A DNA stretch of 64,000 nucleotides, taken from Flavobacteriales bacterium (GTDB lineage: Bacteria > Bacteroidota > Bacteroidia > NS11-12g > UBA955). Shown here in pieces: positions 35,463 to 44,657 of this stretch. The notes beneath the pieces were generated by a model. That model worked only from the letters and a program-made list of their open reading frames with translations, was not told the origin of the DNA and did not search any database. The first letter of the stretch is position 1; every line of letters starts with the position of its first letter. Made by a program: the position numbers and the translations under genes. The stretch lies in assembly GCA_947496375.1 (NCBI GenBank), contig CANMCY010000011.1, positions 1 to 64,000 of the forward strand, read 5' to 3'.

Positions 35463-36971
35463 TTATTCTTCAGCATCGGAAGACGCAGGAATCTTCACAG
35501 CGATGATTTTATCTTTCCCATCCGAAGTTTTCCCCTCGATGGTTATGGCTCCGCGCAACGATTTGAGGGTTGAGACTGCCCCCTGAACGCTGTAAACCGG
35601 CTCATTATTGATATGGGTGATGAAAAACCCCTGAGAGATACCGGCATCTTTGAAAATGCCTTTTCCCAGAGACTTCACTTTCACTGCATTCTTCAAGCCC
35701 AGTGACTGCCGTTCTTCTCGGGTTGCATTTTCAAATTCCACCCCCATTACCGTAGCATTATTCTCTCTTGTGGCTGTTTCAAACGATGTTTTACCACTCT
35801 CACTGAGCAATGTAGCATACAAATCAAGATTCTCAGATTTACGACGAACCGTAACTTTAACCTTGTCACCCGGGCGACTCTTCCCTATTTCTTCCTGTAA
35901 ACGGCTGCTACTGTTCACATCCACATCATTAATCTTCAGTATTACGTCACCTTTCTTGATGCCGGCTTTTTGAGCTGCACCATCATCAACTATTTCAGCC
36001 ACATACACCCCTTTCAAATCCGGAAATCCTTTGTTGTCTGCAAATTCCTGGTTAATATCCTGTATGGATACACCCAACAAACCACGCTGCACTTTCCCGT
36101 ATTTCATGATGTCATTCACCACCTTTTTCACCAGATCTACCGGAATGGCAAAAGCATAACCGGCATAAGAGCCCGTTTCTGATGCGATTGCCGTGTTGAT
36201 TCCAATTAATTCACCGGCAGTATTAACCAGTGCACCACCCGAATTACCGGGATTGATGGCTGCATCTGTTTGAATAAAGTTCTCAATTGCATATTTGTTG
36301 CCTTTACTTCGGATGAGATCGATATTTCGACCCATAGCGCTGATAATCCCCAGCGTTACGGTACTTTCCAGATTAAAAGGATTACCGACAGCCACAACCC
36401 ATTGCCCCACCTTTACTCCTTCACTGCTGCCCAGTTTCATGAAGGGTAAACCGGTTTCACCAATTCTAAGCAGCGCCAGATCTGTATTGTTGTCGGTTCC
36501 GATGATTTCTGCCACATAGGTGCGCTTATCATTCAGTACCACTTCCACTTTGGTAGCACCTTCAACCACATGGTTATTGGTTACGATGTATCCGTCATCA
36601 CTCAGAATTACCCCACTGCCGGATCCTGCCCGTGGCATAGGACTTTCGAACCTGAATCCGGGATTACCAAAAAAATCAAAAGGATCTGAGGGTCTGGAAT
36701 CCCTTCGTTCCGAAGATGCAGAACCGATGCTGGTTTTAATATGCACCACAGCCGGAGTAGAAACTTCCGCCACCCCTGCAAAATCAAACGCGGGGGTTGC
36801 ACTAAGGCCGGCATATCTAGCCAGCTGGGCACTGTTTTGTTGTTTTTGTTCAATGGACCTATTTCCCGAAACTTTTGTAATTAACGCAAAAGCACTAAGT
36901 GATACCAATCCTCCCAGAGAACCGGCCAGAAGCAGGCCCATCCACTTAGATTTGTTGAATGACTTTTCCAT
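35463..36971 (-). CDS. htrA: DegP/HtrA-type periplasmic serine protease
   Basis: 502 residues. An N-terminal hydrophobic segment (about 11-33) exports or anchors the protein. Trypsin-like domain with catalytic His134 (TNNHVVEG), Asp164 (NNTDLALLRI) and Ser244 (NPGNSGGAL); the oxyanion loop is intact. Two PDZ domains follow (about 290-385 and 410-495). It degrades or refolds misfolded periplasmic proteins. It is divergent from the ECF sigma factor operon, with 67 bases between the HtrA start and the first possible sigma start; AAAATTTG (minus, one mismatch to the box) at about 36988-36995 may be its -7 element. Confidence 0.95.
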   Translation of the reverse strand: MEKSFNKSKWMGLLLAGSLGGLVSLSAFALITKVSGNRSIEQKQQNSAQLARYAGLSATPAFDFAGVAEVSTPAVVHIKTSIGSASSERRDSRPSDPFDFFGNPGFRFESPMPRAGSGSGVILSDDGYIVTNNHVVEGATKVEVVLNDKRTYVAEIIGTDNNTDLALLRIGETGLPFMKLGSSEGVKVGQWVVAVGNPFNLESTVTLGIISAMGRNIDLIRSKGNKYAIENFIQTDAAINPGNSGGALVNTAGELIGINTAIASETGSYAGYAFAIPVDLVKKVVNDIMKYGKVQRGLLGVSIQDINQEFADNKGFPDLKGVYVAEIVDDGAAQKAGIKKGDVILKINDVDVNSSSRLQEEIGKSRPGDKVKVTVRRKSENLDLYATLLSESGKTSFETATRENNATVMGVEFENATREERQSLGLKNAVKVKSLGKGIFKDAGISQGFFITHINNEPVYSVQGAVSTLKSLRGAITIEGKTSDGKDKIIAVKIPASSDAEE

Positions 36972-37033
36972 ACTATTTTTTGATTATCAAATTTTGTTCC
37001 GAAAATGAAACTTCAAAACGGACTTATTTCTTG

Positions 37034-37041
37034 TATTTTTG
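37034..37041 (+). promoter_or_regulatory. -7 box of the ECF sigma operon; decides the sigma start
   Basis: TATTTTTG, exact TAnnTTTG. It overlaps the TTG (37039) and abuts the ATG (37042) that would begin the longest frame, so those cannot be the start; the mRNA would begin near 37047 and the first usable ATG is 37090. Confidence 0.5.
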
Positions 37042-37089
37042 ATGCAGATATTTACCATTTCCGACGAAAGGGTATTAACTATCTGTGAA

Positions 37090-37659
37090 ATGTCAGAAAC
37101 TACGACCGGTAAAGACCAACAATGGCTTGAGCGCCTGCAGTCCGGCGACCAGGAAGTACTGGTTTTGTTGTATAAAAATAATCACACCATGATTCGCAGC
37201 TATGTCTTAAAAAACCAAGGGAGAAATGAAGATGCGGAAGACCTGCTGCAGGACGCCCTCATCGTGTTGTGGCAAAAAGTACAGCAAGGCAATTTCGTAC
37301 TGAGCAGTAAGTTAAGCACTTACATTATGGCAGTCTGCAAAAACCTATGGCTCAAAAGACTGGGTAAACAACAGCGCTTGGAGGGTGAAGACAAAATACT
37401 GCCGCATTTGCATGTAACGGCTGACAATTTTTCAGAAATTTCGGATTTCAAACACTTGCAAAAAGCCATGGATGAAATTGGGGAGACTTGTAAAAAACTG
37501 CTCATGATGTTTTACTTTGATGGAAACGACATGGAACAAATTGCAAGAAAGATGCAGTTTGCCAACGCAGACACGGCCAAAGCCAAGAAATATCAGTGTT
37601 TTAAGAAATTAGAAACCCTAATCAAGAGCCGTTTTAACAAATCAGATTTCATTGGATGA
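37090..37659 (+). CDS. ECF-type RNA polymerase sigma factor
   Basis: 189 residues from ATG 37090 (a longer frame from 37039 is excluded by the -7 box). Region 2: EDAEDLLQDALIVLWQKV (about 47-64), the -10 recognition and core-binding helix; region 4 begins near residue 140 with KKLLMMFYFDGNDMEQIARKMQFAN and ends in a helix-turn-helix that contacts the -35 element. Group IV sigma factor of unknown regulon. Its stop TGA (37657-37659) overlaps the next ATG at 37656, coupling it to the membrane protein that follows. Divergent from htrA, which suggests an envelope-stress role. Confidence 0.88.
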   Translation: MSETTTGKDQQWLERLQSGDQEVLVLLYKNNHTMIRSYVLKNQGRNEDAEDLLQDALIVLWQKVQQGNFVLSSKLSTYIMAVCKNLWLKRLGKQQRLEGEDKILPHLHVTADNFSEISDFKHLQKAMDEIGETCKKLLMMFYFDGNDMEQIARKMQFANADTAKAKKYQCFKKLETLIKSRFNKSDFIG

Positions 37660-38684
37660 GCGAAATGGATCCCCATATTGAATTGATTGACCGCTATATC
37701 CGAGGTGAACTTTCGGGATCGGAGCTGCAGGCCTTCCTGACAAAATTGCAGAGCGAACCTGCATTCAAAGCACAGGTGGAGCAACAGGAAAAAATCGCAG
37801 CTTTGGTGTACGCGTTTGGTCATGCCCAAATGAAGCAATACCTGAGGCAGAGAACCCGACACAGAGGTGTTTTCAGTCTTAGTAAAAAAACCTGGTATTA
37901 CGCAGCAGCATCGGTGTTGCTGATTGCTTTCTCTACAGCCATTATCCTATGGAAAATCAATCCGGAGGCCGGCAATAAAATGCCATTGACCGCTAAAGGA
38001 GATACCCTTTCCGCAGAAAAAAAAGAAGTGATTACAATGGCAAAAGAACAAGACCGGGGAAATGACAATGGAGACACCACAAAAAATACTGAGGTTATTG
38101 CCCAGAATGCTGAAAACAACCTCCCCCCTGCCATTGAAGAATTGAATGATGATGAATTTACGGCATCGGCAGAATCACCTGAACCCATTGTCATTGCTTC
38201 CAATATTCAGGCCGTTGCGATTTCACTGAATAGCCCTGTCATGTCGCAGAAATCTATGAAGGAAGAAACCGCCGAAATGAAACCTGCCAGAAAATTTAAA
38301 ACGGAGGCAGAGGTAGCCAAACCCACAACTTCAAGAATTGATGATAACAAGTATGTAACTGAAAATGGGGGAACCGGCTATAAAATGCCTGAAACCAGCA
38401 GAACCAAAAAGCAGGTCTTACGCTTTTCTTTCACCTTTTTGGAAACCCTTGAAAAAACGCCTGCCGTTGAAATTGACAAATACAATGATATGTACTTTGT
38501 GCGTTGCTTTAACATTGTTTATGGCAATCCATTGGTATACGAGTGGCAAAACCGTTATTTTCTTCACAGTGGTATTAAAACCTATGAATTGAAAAATCTG
38601 CCATTACAAAATGGACAGAAAACGCCGGTTTCCGCAGCGCAAGAGGTTACCGACCCAGCCATTTTAAGTCTGATTGGACGATGA
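37656..38684 (+). CDS. Single-pass membrane protein, likely anti-sigma factor
   Basis: 342 residues. The N-terminal ~45 residues (HIELIDRYIRGELSGSELQAFLTKL) look like the short helical sigma-binding domain of Bacteroidota anti-sigma factors. A single membrane helix spans about residues 80-99, leaving a large periplasmic part that is disordered to about 250 and then folded (RFSFTFLETLEK ... YFVRCFNIVYGNPLVYEWQNRYFLHSGIKTYELK). No HxxxCxxC zinc motif is present. Position (overlapping the sigma stop) and topology support an anti-sigma role, by analogy with RseA/FecR-type systems. Its TGA overlaps the dapF ATG. Confidence 0.65.
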   Translation: MSEMDPHIELIDRYIRGELSGSELQAFLTKLQSEPAFKAQVEQQEKIAALVYAFGHAQMKQYLRQRTRHRGVFSLSKKTWYYAAASVLLIAFSTAIILWKINPEAGNKMPLTAKGDTLSAEKKEVITMAKEQDRGNDNGDTTKNTEVIAQNAENNLPPAIEELNDDEFTASAESPEPIVIASNIQAVAISLNSPVMSQKSMKEETAEMKPARKFKTEAEVAKPTTSRIDDNKYVTENGGTGYKMPETSRTKKQVLRFSFTFLETLEKTPAVEIDKYNDMYFVRCFNIVYGNPLVYEWQNRYFLHSGIKTYELKNLPLQNGQKTPVSAAQEVTDPAILSLIGR

Positions 38685-39448
38685 GTATAGCATTTGTAAA
38701 ATACCAGGGAACAGGAAACGATTTTGTGATAATTGATGCCCGACAAAACATACCATCCGGTATGGATGTGAGCATGATTTGCGACAGGCACTACGGAATA
38801 GGCGCTGATGGATTGATGCTATTAACGGAAGAAAATGGCTACGACTTCGGGATGATTTACTACAACAGCGATGGCAATATCAGCAGCATGTGCGGCAATG
38901 GCGGACGCTGTATTGCCCATTTTGCAGATTCCTTGGGCTTAGGAAATTCCGGCAAGTTGCACTTTCTGGCCATTGACGGGCCGCATCAGGCCCATATTTC
39001 AGGAGAAAATGTACGTCTGCAGATGATCGATGTTAAACAATGGGAAATCAGAGACTCCGACACTGTAGTCCTTAATACCGGCTCACCGCATTTCGTACGT
39101 TTTACAGAAACAGATCCTGAAAAGCTGGATTTACTTAGCATTGCCCACTCCATTCGCTACAACGATGAATTCTCCTCTGTTGGCATTAATGTCAATTTTG
39201 TAAAATCAGCTTCAGGAAACCTCGACATGAGAACTTACGAAAGGGGCGTAGAAGACGAGACTCTCAGCTGCGGAACCGGCGTTACAGCAGCAGCCCTGGC
39301 CAGCCATATTTTATATAAAAATTCATCTCCGATAACGGTTAAAACACCGGGAGGTATATTGTCCGTTAGCTTTGATTCAGGGGAAAGCGGATATTCAAAC
39401 ATTTGGCTGCAAGGCCCGGCCAAAATGGTTTTTAGAGGGGAGATATAA
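38681..39448 (+). CDS. dapF: Diaminopimelate epimerase
   Basis: 255 residues. FVKYQGTGNDFVIID, CDRHYGIGADGLMLL, YYNSDGNISSMCGNGGRC with catalytic Cys71, and ERGVEDETLSCGTG with catalytic Cys197 identify DapF, which interconverts LL- and meso-diaminopimelate for lysine and peptidoglycan synthesis. The m-DAP product is the substrate of the MurE encoded at 48008-49471. ATG overlaps the stop of the preceding gene (ATGA), so dapF is translated with the sigma/anti-sigma pair. Confidence 0.96.
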   Translation: MSIAFVKYQGTGNDFVIIDARQNIPSGMDVSMICDRHYGIGADGLMLLTEENGYDFGMIYYNSDGNISSMCGNGGRCIAHFADSLGLGNSGKLHFLAIDGPHQAHISGENVRLQMIDVKQWEIRDSDTVVLNTGSPHFVRFTETDPEKLDLLSIAHSIRYNDEFSSVGINVNFVKSASGNLDMRTYERGVEDETLSCGTGVTAAALASHILYKNSSPITVKTPGGILSVSFDSGESGYSNIWLQGPAKMVFRGEI

Positions 39449-39479
39449 AAAAAACTGCCGATCAAATGACCGGCAGTTT
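39447..39479. terminator. Bidirectional terminator between dapF and the T9SS BNR gene
   Basis: Stem AAACTGCCG / CGGCAGTTT with a ten-base loop. Eight As (39447-39454) precede it, so on the minus strand it ends with eight Ts; on the plus strand TTTA follows. It lies 25 bases after the minus-strand gene stop. Confidence 0.8.
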
Positions 39480-39504
39480 ACTATTTAGATGGAATAATCC
39501 CGGA

Positions 39505-42105
39505 TTACTTTACAACGTTAAATTTAATGCTGTTGCTTCCTTCCTTACCGCTAACGCGAACGAAGTAGTTTCCAACAGGCAAAGACGTGGTATTCAGCTG
39601 AACATTATTATTACCTGCATTAACAGATACGCTCTTTTGCTGATATCGCTTACCATCCATGCCATAAATCTCTAGGGTAAGTTTTTCGTTGCCTACACTG
39701 CGGAATGATACATTCAACAGGCCAGAAGCAGGCACAGGCCATACCTTCAGGGCAGTATAGGTATCCGAAATACGCTTGGTACCGGTGGTAAGGCTCATAC
39801 TTTGGTAATATCCACGACCATGTGTACCAATGTATAATTTCATGCCTTCCCAAGGTTTCCACTCATATCCGCGTATTTCAAAAACAGGTGTACGGGCCAT
39901 ACCGTTGTTGGCTTCTGCCCAGTTAGTTCCACCATTTTCAGTCATGAACACGCCTAAATCTGTACCCAGAATGATGCGGTTGGGATTATCAATGTCTATT
40001 ACGGCATCATAAACAGGCATTTTGGGCAAATCACCGGTAATGTTGGTCCAAACTGGAGTTTCGTCCAGCGCGTTATCTGATTCCATTACATATACCGCAT
40101 CGCCATAACCACCCAATGTTACCACAACGTGATTGGGATTGGCCTGATCTACATTTACAGAGGTAATTACACGTGAACCGGCACCGGAAGGTGTGATGGT
40201 TTTGATGCTCAACCCTTTAGGAATATCATTGATACCTGGGTTGGCAGCCACAGTAAATTTGGCAGTGTCAAGACCGCTCAGTCTTAGGAGCTTTCCGGAT
40301 TTAGCGATAAACAGGTGAGCGCCATCGGGTGTATTGTCCATTTCCAGGATACGGTCATTGCCTAAGCCGGAAGCAACCCTAAACCAGTTTACATCTTCTA
40401 TAAAGTTCGTTGGGTTGATGGCTACCCAAACTTCAGCATTTCTGGCCAGGAAGAGCCGTGAGGTTGAATCATTGGGCTCCCAAAGGGTGAAATGGGTGGT
40501 AAAATCCACGTCAGGAGGATTTGCAGCCGCGTCATCCGGTTTTATGCGGCTATCCCAGAAAGAGGAGCTTGACTGCCCGCTGTTGCCGGTTCTTGCGATT
40601 CTGCCATAGTAGGTACATACGAAGATGGTTTTGGGGTGAAACCTTGAAAATTCCACATCGAAGCCGTCACCACCATAGATTTCAATGGCTGTTTTGGACG
40701 GAGCACCATTGATGCTGTTGCCTGAGAAGTTAATTAGCTGGGTACCGTTATCCTGAGAACCGCCCACGATGTGACCCAGTGAATTGGCGGCAACGTTATA
40801 ACACTGATAAGTGGTAAAGTTGCGATTCATGCGTGTCCAGATGCTGCGATCCTTGCTACCGAAAAGGCCACCATCAGAACCTACCAGCATAAGCGGTGGA
40901 TTTTGACGGGTATCAAACTGAATGATGTGTTTGTCTGCGTGGATATAGCCATTGTTCCAGGGAGCATCAAAGGTTGAAGCGATTTCGGTGAAGCCATTGA
41001 TATTGTCCCACATGGCCATGGTTACACCCGCCAGATATACGCGGTTTTTGTTCAGAGGGTCTACTGCCGCCACGTTATCGTAATAACCCTGACCGGTTCC
41101 CATATTGTCGGTTACAGAACTGTAGGACACAATCTGGCTCCAGGTTGTTCCACCGTCGGTGGTGCGCCACACTCCGTTCAAGCGGGTCTGGGCGTTTTGA
41201 AGATACACATAGTTGGGGTCTTCGGGTGAAATGGCGATAGCTACACGTGCAGAAGGTCCTCCGTAAGTAACCTGGGTGAAATTGGCTCCGTTTGCATCGC
41301 TCTTGAATACAGAACCGTTGGAAAAGCTAGCCCAAACAACACCGTTTTTATCTATTTTCACTTCAAGGCAAGAACCACCGCGCTGCTGGGTGATGGTGGT
41401 ACCATTATTGGTGAGAAGGAATAATCCGTTTTGAGAGCCCACATAAAGTTTGTTGCCAAAAGCTGCCATGGTATTGCAGGCATTGAAACGGCCGTCGGCA
41501 GTATTTGCCATGCGGGTAAAGGCAGTGCCCGAATTAGTGGTGCTTTTATATAAACCGTTTCCTATAAATGCGGGCGAACCGTTTCTGGTACCCGACAGAT
41601 TGGTAAATCCACCTTCACCGGTGCCATAATATATGGTACCGTCATCGGTTTGGGCAATGCAGGTAACATTTAAGTTTTCCTGCTTATCGTTTATTGGAAC
41701 CCAGCTGGATCCTGAAGTTGAGCTTCTAAACAATCCGCCGCTAACACCACCCATAAACCAGAGGTTGGTGGAATCCTTGTGAAGCAATAATGCACGGCAG
41801 CGGCCACCGATATTGTCCGGGCCCATATTGGTCCAAACCAGGGAAGCTCTGCGAAGCATGCTTATTCGGTCGGCCTGAGCCACAGCTGCCTCTATCCATT
41901 CCGGTTCTATGGTTCCGGTGCGTGGATTGGCGCGCAGCGCTTTTAAATACTCAAGTGCAGGGCCAATTTCTTCAGTGTTCGATTTCTCCTCAGTCAACCA
42001 TTTGGCAAATGATGGGCTGCTGAAAGAACCATTTTCGGACAACCAGGCCGCGGCTGAAACCAGCGACAAAGCAGAAGAAAATAAAAGGGCGTGTTTAAAC
42101 TTCAT
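39505..42105 (-). CDS. T9SS-secreted BNR/VPS10-like beta-propeller protein
   Basis: 866 residues. Signal peptide MKFKHALLFSSALSLVSAAA. The body has Asp-box blades (STSGSSWVPI, TTDGGTTWSQI, TENGGTNWAEA and others) like the protein at 9173-11950, with a related closing block (GTHGRGYYQSM here, GTYGRGVWESD there). The C-terminus LKVWPVPASGLLNVSF ... LPVGNYFVRVS is a T9SS type A sorting domain. Function of these surface propellers is unknown; they may bind glycans or act as hydrolases. About 150 bases upstream (42106-42249) hold no gene. Confidence 0.88.
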   Translation of the reverse strand: MKFKHALLFSSALSLVSAAAWLSENGSFSSPSFAKWLTEEKSNTEEIGPALEYLKALRANPRTGTIEPEWIEAAVAQADRISMLRRASLVWTNMGPDNIGGRCRALLLHKDSTNLWFMGGVSGGLFRSSTSGSSWVPINDKQENLNVTCIAQTDDGTIYYGTGEGGFTNLSGTRNGSPAFIGNGLYKSTTNSGTAFTRMANTADGRFNACNTMAAFGNKLYVGSQNGLFLLTNNGTTITQQRGGSCLEVKIDKNGVVWASFSNGSVFKSDANGANFTQVTYGGPSARVAIAISPEDPNYVYLQNAQTRLNGVWRTTDGGTTWSQIVSYSSVTDNMGTGQGYYDNVAAVDPLNKNRVYLAGVTMAMWDNINGFTEIASTFDAPWNNGYIHADKHIIQFDTRQNPPLMLVGSDGGLFGSKDRSIWTRMNRNFTTYQCYNVAANSLGHIVGGSQDNGTQLINFSGNSINGAPSKTAIEIYGGDGFDVEFSRFHPKTIFVCTYYGRIARTGNSGQSSSSFWDSRIKPDDAAANPPDVDFTTHFTLWEPNDSTSRLFLARNAEVWVAINPTNFIEDVNWFRVASGLGNDRILEMDNTPDGAHLFIAKSGKLLRLSGLDTAKFTVAANPGINDIPKGLSIKTITPSGAGSRVITSVNVDQANPNHVVVTLGGYGDAVYVMESDNALDETPVWTNITGDLPKMPVYDAVIDIDNPNRIILGTDLGVFMTENGGTNWAEANNGMARTPVFEIRGYEWKPWEGMKLYIGTHGRGYYQSMSLTTGTKRISDTYTALKVWPVPASGLLNVSFRSVGNEKLTLEIYGMDGKRYQQKSVSVNAGNNNVQLNTTSLPVGNYFVRVSGKEGSNSIKFNVVK

Positions 42106-42249
42106 AAAAAGGTAATATTCTTTTGTAGTCCGCTAATTTACATCCACTTTGCGAAATCGCAACCAAAAAGGCCATCAATTTTTTCAATGATGTCAAAAAA
42201 ATGACAGGCTAAAGAACACCTAACCACCTAATTGACAGGGCCGCAACAA

Positions 42250-43128
42250 TTACATAACGTGTTTTTCAGCATGGTAGGAACTGCGAACCATGGGACCGCT
42301 TTCCACGTGCAGAAACCCTTTAGCAAGGCCGGCGGTTTCCCAGGCCTTGAATTGGTCAGGATGGATATACTCTGCCACGGGTAAGTGCATTTTGGTTGGC
42401 TGAAGATACTGACCAAGAGTCAAAACGTGGCATTGATGCTCATGTAAATCATCCATTAACGCCAGCACCTCTTCGGGGGTCTCACCACACCCCATCATGG
42501 CACCGCTCTTGGTGCGAAGTCCGTATTCGGCGGTTCTTTTAATTTGCTCCAGACTGCGGGCATACTTGGCTTGCGGTCTAACAATTCTATAAAGGCGCTC
42601 GACGGTTTCCATGTTGTGGCTAACCACATCCGGACGCTCATCCAGCACCATATAGAGGAGATCCCACTGGGCTTTAAAGTCCGGGATTAATGTTTCGATG
42701 GTGGTTTGTGGATTTTGCCTTTTCACTTCCCTGATGGTGGCAGCCCAAACGCTTGCCCCTTTATCTTTCAGTTCATCGCGATTTACAGAGGTAATGACGC
42801 AGTGCTTTACGCCCATCAGTCTCACAGCTTCAGCAACACGAAAGGGCTCATCTATATCATATTCTGTTGGGCGGCCCGTAGCTACTGCACAAAAAGAGCA
42901 GCTGCGGGTACAAATATTACCCAGAATCATGAACGTAGCGGTGCCGGCACCCCAGCATTCCCCCATGTTGGGGCAGCGGCCATCCTCACAAATGGTGTGC
43001 AGCTTGTGTTCTTTCACGATGCGCTTAACCCGGGTATAATTTTCGCCGGTAGGCAAATCAATTTTCAACCAGGATGGCTTGGAAGGCCTGCGATCTTTTT
43101 GGGAGGATATAACCGGTAATTCTAGCAA
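42250..43128 (-). CDS. lipA: Lipoyl synthase
   Basis: 292 residues. Auxiliary 4Fe-4S cluster cysteines Cys47, Cys52 and Cys58 ([14 protein letters not shown]), radical-SAM cluster CTRSCSFC (Cys73, Cys77, Cys80), and the C-terminal serine ligand region ([11 protein letters not shown]). LipA inserts two sulfur atoms into octanoyl groups on E2 and GcvH proteins. It follows the outer-membrane-like gene on the minus strand by 21 bases, so both may be on one transcript. The 3' side shows no strong terminator. Confidence 0.96.
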   Translation of the reverse strand: MLELPVISSQKDRRPSKPSWLKIDLPTGENYTRVKRIVKEHKLHTICEDGRCPNMGECWGAGTATFMILGNICTRSCSFCAVATGRPTEYDIDEPFRVAEAVRLMGVKHCVITSVNRDELKDKGASVWAATIREVKRQNPQTTIETLIPDFKAQWDLLYMVLDERPDVVSHNMETVERLYRIVRPQAKYARSLEQIKRTAEYGLRTKSGAMMGCGETPEEVLALMDDLHEHQCHVLTLGQYLQPTKMHLPVAEYIHPDQFKAWETAGLAKGFLHVESGPMVRSSYHAEKHVM

Positions 43129-43149
43129 GATTTAAGGAGAGGGGAACTT

Positions 43150-43872
43150 TTAACCACCCAATCCAAATGCAAAATTAATGTAAAAAGCAGAGAATACACT
43201 TTTATTCAACGCACTGTTGTGTAAAATGGGCAGTTTTCTCGGAAACGCTTCCACGCGTGCACCGAGGGTCAGGGTATTCACATCATTGCGGTAGTTTGCC
43301 CATTGAAAATCAATCCCTCCTTGCCAGGTAAGTCCGGGGGTGAATTTACCTTGCGAAAACCCTTCGGAGAAACCGGCTCTACCGGCAATTTCAGTGGATT
43401 GATGAATATCCGGATTATACCGAACATCGGTAAAATACTCATTGCCCATGGGGTCTACCTGCAAAATCGTGACATATACAGGCCACGTGTAGGCAAGCGA
43501 TATTCCGGGACCTGAGGTAACATTAACGCCTACGGCACGTCTGTCTGCGCGCTCACTCATCACCACAGAATAAATCAAACCCGGGCGAAAGGTCCATGCA
43601 AAATGAGTCTTATCTACCTTGTAAGTGCTGGCGTTTTGAAAAACCGTATTTACAACCGCGACTTCGCGTGGATGCTGAATATTACCCGCATCCACATAAA
43701 AACCGGAGGGTTTGAGCGATAAATGGCTGTAATCATGAAAAAAATGATCTTTTCTAAAGGACGCAGATATGCCGAAGCGTGAAATCCCTGCACCCAGAGA
43801 ACTCCTGGTGTCTGACTGAGCCCATGAGCATGCACACGAGCAAAGCAAAAGGAATAAGATCACCAATCGCAT
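43150..43872 (-). CDS. Outer-membrane-like beta protein, unknown
   Basis: 240 residues from ATG 43872, which begins a clear signal peptide (MRLVILFLLLCSCACSWAQ). The frame extends to 43914, but the -7 box TATCTTTG at 43877-43884 rules out that start. The mature protein is rich in alternating strand-like segments (SRFGISASFRKD, HFAWTFRPGLIYSVV, TLTLGARVEAFPRKLP, FSAFYINFAFGLGG), like small outer-membrane beta-barrel proteins of Bacteroidota. No family assigned. Upstream of lipA on the same strand. Confidence 0.65.
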   Translation of the reverse strand: MRLVILFLLLCSCACSWAQSDTRSSLGAGISRFGISASFRKDHFFHDYSHLSLKPSGFYVDAGNIQHPREVAVVNTVFQNASTYKVDKTHFAWTFRPGLIYSVVMSERADRRAVGVNVTSGPGISLAYTWPVYVTILQVDPMGNEYFTDVRYNPDIHQSTEIAGRAGFSEGFSQGKFTPGLTWQGGIDFQWANYRNDVNTLTLGARVEAFPRKLPILHNSALNKSVFSAFYINFAFGLGG

Positions 43873-43876
43873 AGTA

Positions 43877-43884
43877 CAAAGATA
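43877..43884 (-). promoter_or_regulatory. -7 box of the outer-membrane-like gene
   Basis: Minus-strand TATCTTTG, exact TAnnTTTG, four bases before ATG 43872; same box and spacing as before the RNA methyltransferase gene at 14548. Suggests a leaderless message. Confidence 0.55.
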
Positions 43885-43987
43885 AGAGGAACCCGGCATT
43901 GGGATTACCCACATTGGTCACTAAAATGAAAAAAAGCATCAAAAACCGGATTTTAGCCCCCACTTTCACCCACCTTTAAAAAAATCC

Positions 43988-44017
43988 TTGTATTTAAAAG
44001 GTTTTAAGGTATTTTTG
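43988..44017 (+). promoter_or_regulatory. Promoter of the dcw cluster
   Basis: TTG at 43988-43990, 19-base spacer, TATTTTTG at 44010-44017: the complete Bacteroidota housekeeping promoter. Transcription would start near 44023, giving a leader of about 140 bases before mraZ that contains the MraZ operator. Confidence 0.8.
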
Positions 44018-44102
44018 CTGAATAATTAATCATCTCATTGTGAAAATAACCCACAATAAAACCCGATTAAACGCCGTTATGTGGATAATTGGTGATTAAA
44101 AA

Positions 44103-44126
44103 GGGGAAAATGTGGGAAAAAGTGGG
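44103..44126 (+). promoter_or_regulatory. MraZ operator (10-bp-spaced direct repeats)
   Basis: GGGG at 44103-44106, TGGG at 44113-44116 and TGGG at 44123-44126, i.e. the same face of the helix every 10 bases. This matches the TGGGN repeats with 5-base spacers reported for E. coli MraZ binding. They lie in the transcribed leader, about 80 bases downstream of the promoter and 40 bases before mraZ, so MraZ would repress its own cluster. Confidence 0.7.
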
Positions 44127-44164
44127 ATTTTTGGTTTTTATTTAGCAGACGGAATTCCAAACCT

Positions 44165-44632
44165 ATGTCCGGATTGATTGGCGAGTACCTATGTAAGTTG
44201 GATGATAAAGGCAGATTGTCTTTACCATCACGGCTTCGTGCGCAGTTTCCCGAAAGCGCGGGAAACACGCTTGTGGTCAACCGGGGATTTGAAAAGTGTC
44301 TCGTTCTGTATACCCGAGAAGACTGGTTGTTAGAAACCGGTAAGCTGACTGTGGTAGATGACTTTCTGAGCCCTGAAATACGCCGTTTTAAGCGCATTTT
44401 CACCAATGGTGCCAACCTGGTTCAGATTGACAATGCCCAGCGGGTTCTGATTCCCAAAAAGCTATGCGAATACGCCGAACTTACCGACGAAGTAGTTCTG
44501 AGCGCCTACGGCAGCAAAGTGGAAATCTGGAGCCGTTCTAATTATGAAACCGAGCTTTCGGTGGATTCTGACGAACTCAGCAAGCTGGCGCAAAACTTCC
44601 ATCAACAAGCGGGTAGCAGAAAGGAGCCATGA
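44165..44632 (+). CDS. mraZ: Transcriptional regulator MraZ
   Basis: 155 residues, two SpoVT/AbrB-type swapped-hairpin halves: LIGEYLCKLDDKGRLSLPSRLRAQFP and ANLVQIDNAQRVLIPKKLCEYAEL, each with the DxxGRxxxP or related pattern. MraZ forms an octameric ring that binds repeats ahead of its own gene and represses the division/cell-wall cluster. First gene of the cluster; rsmH follows 25 bases later. Confidence 0.93.
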   Translation: MSGLIGEYLCKLDDKGRLSLPSRLRAQFPESAGNTLVVNRGFEKCLVLYTREDWLLETGKLTVVDDFLSPEIRRFKRIFTNGANLVQIDNAQRVLIPKKLCEYAELTDEVVLSAYGSKVEIWSRSNYETELSVDSDELSKLAQNFHQQAGSRKEP

Positions 44633-44657
44633 AATTTGGAATGACACCGACTGCCCT

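Noticed and set aside
42140-42200. Possible hairpin CATCA/TGATG with T run after lipA
   Set aside because: The stem has only five pairs and lies upstream of the wrong gene end with a poor T tract.
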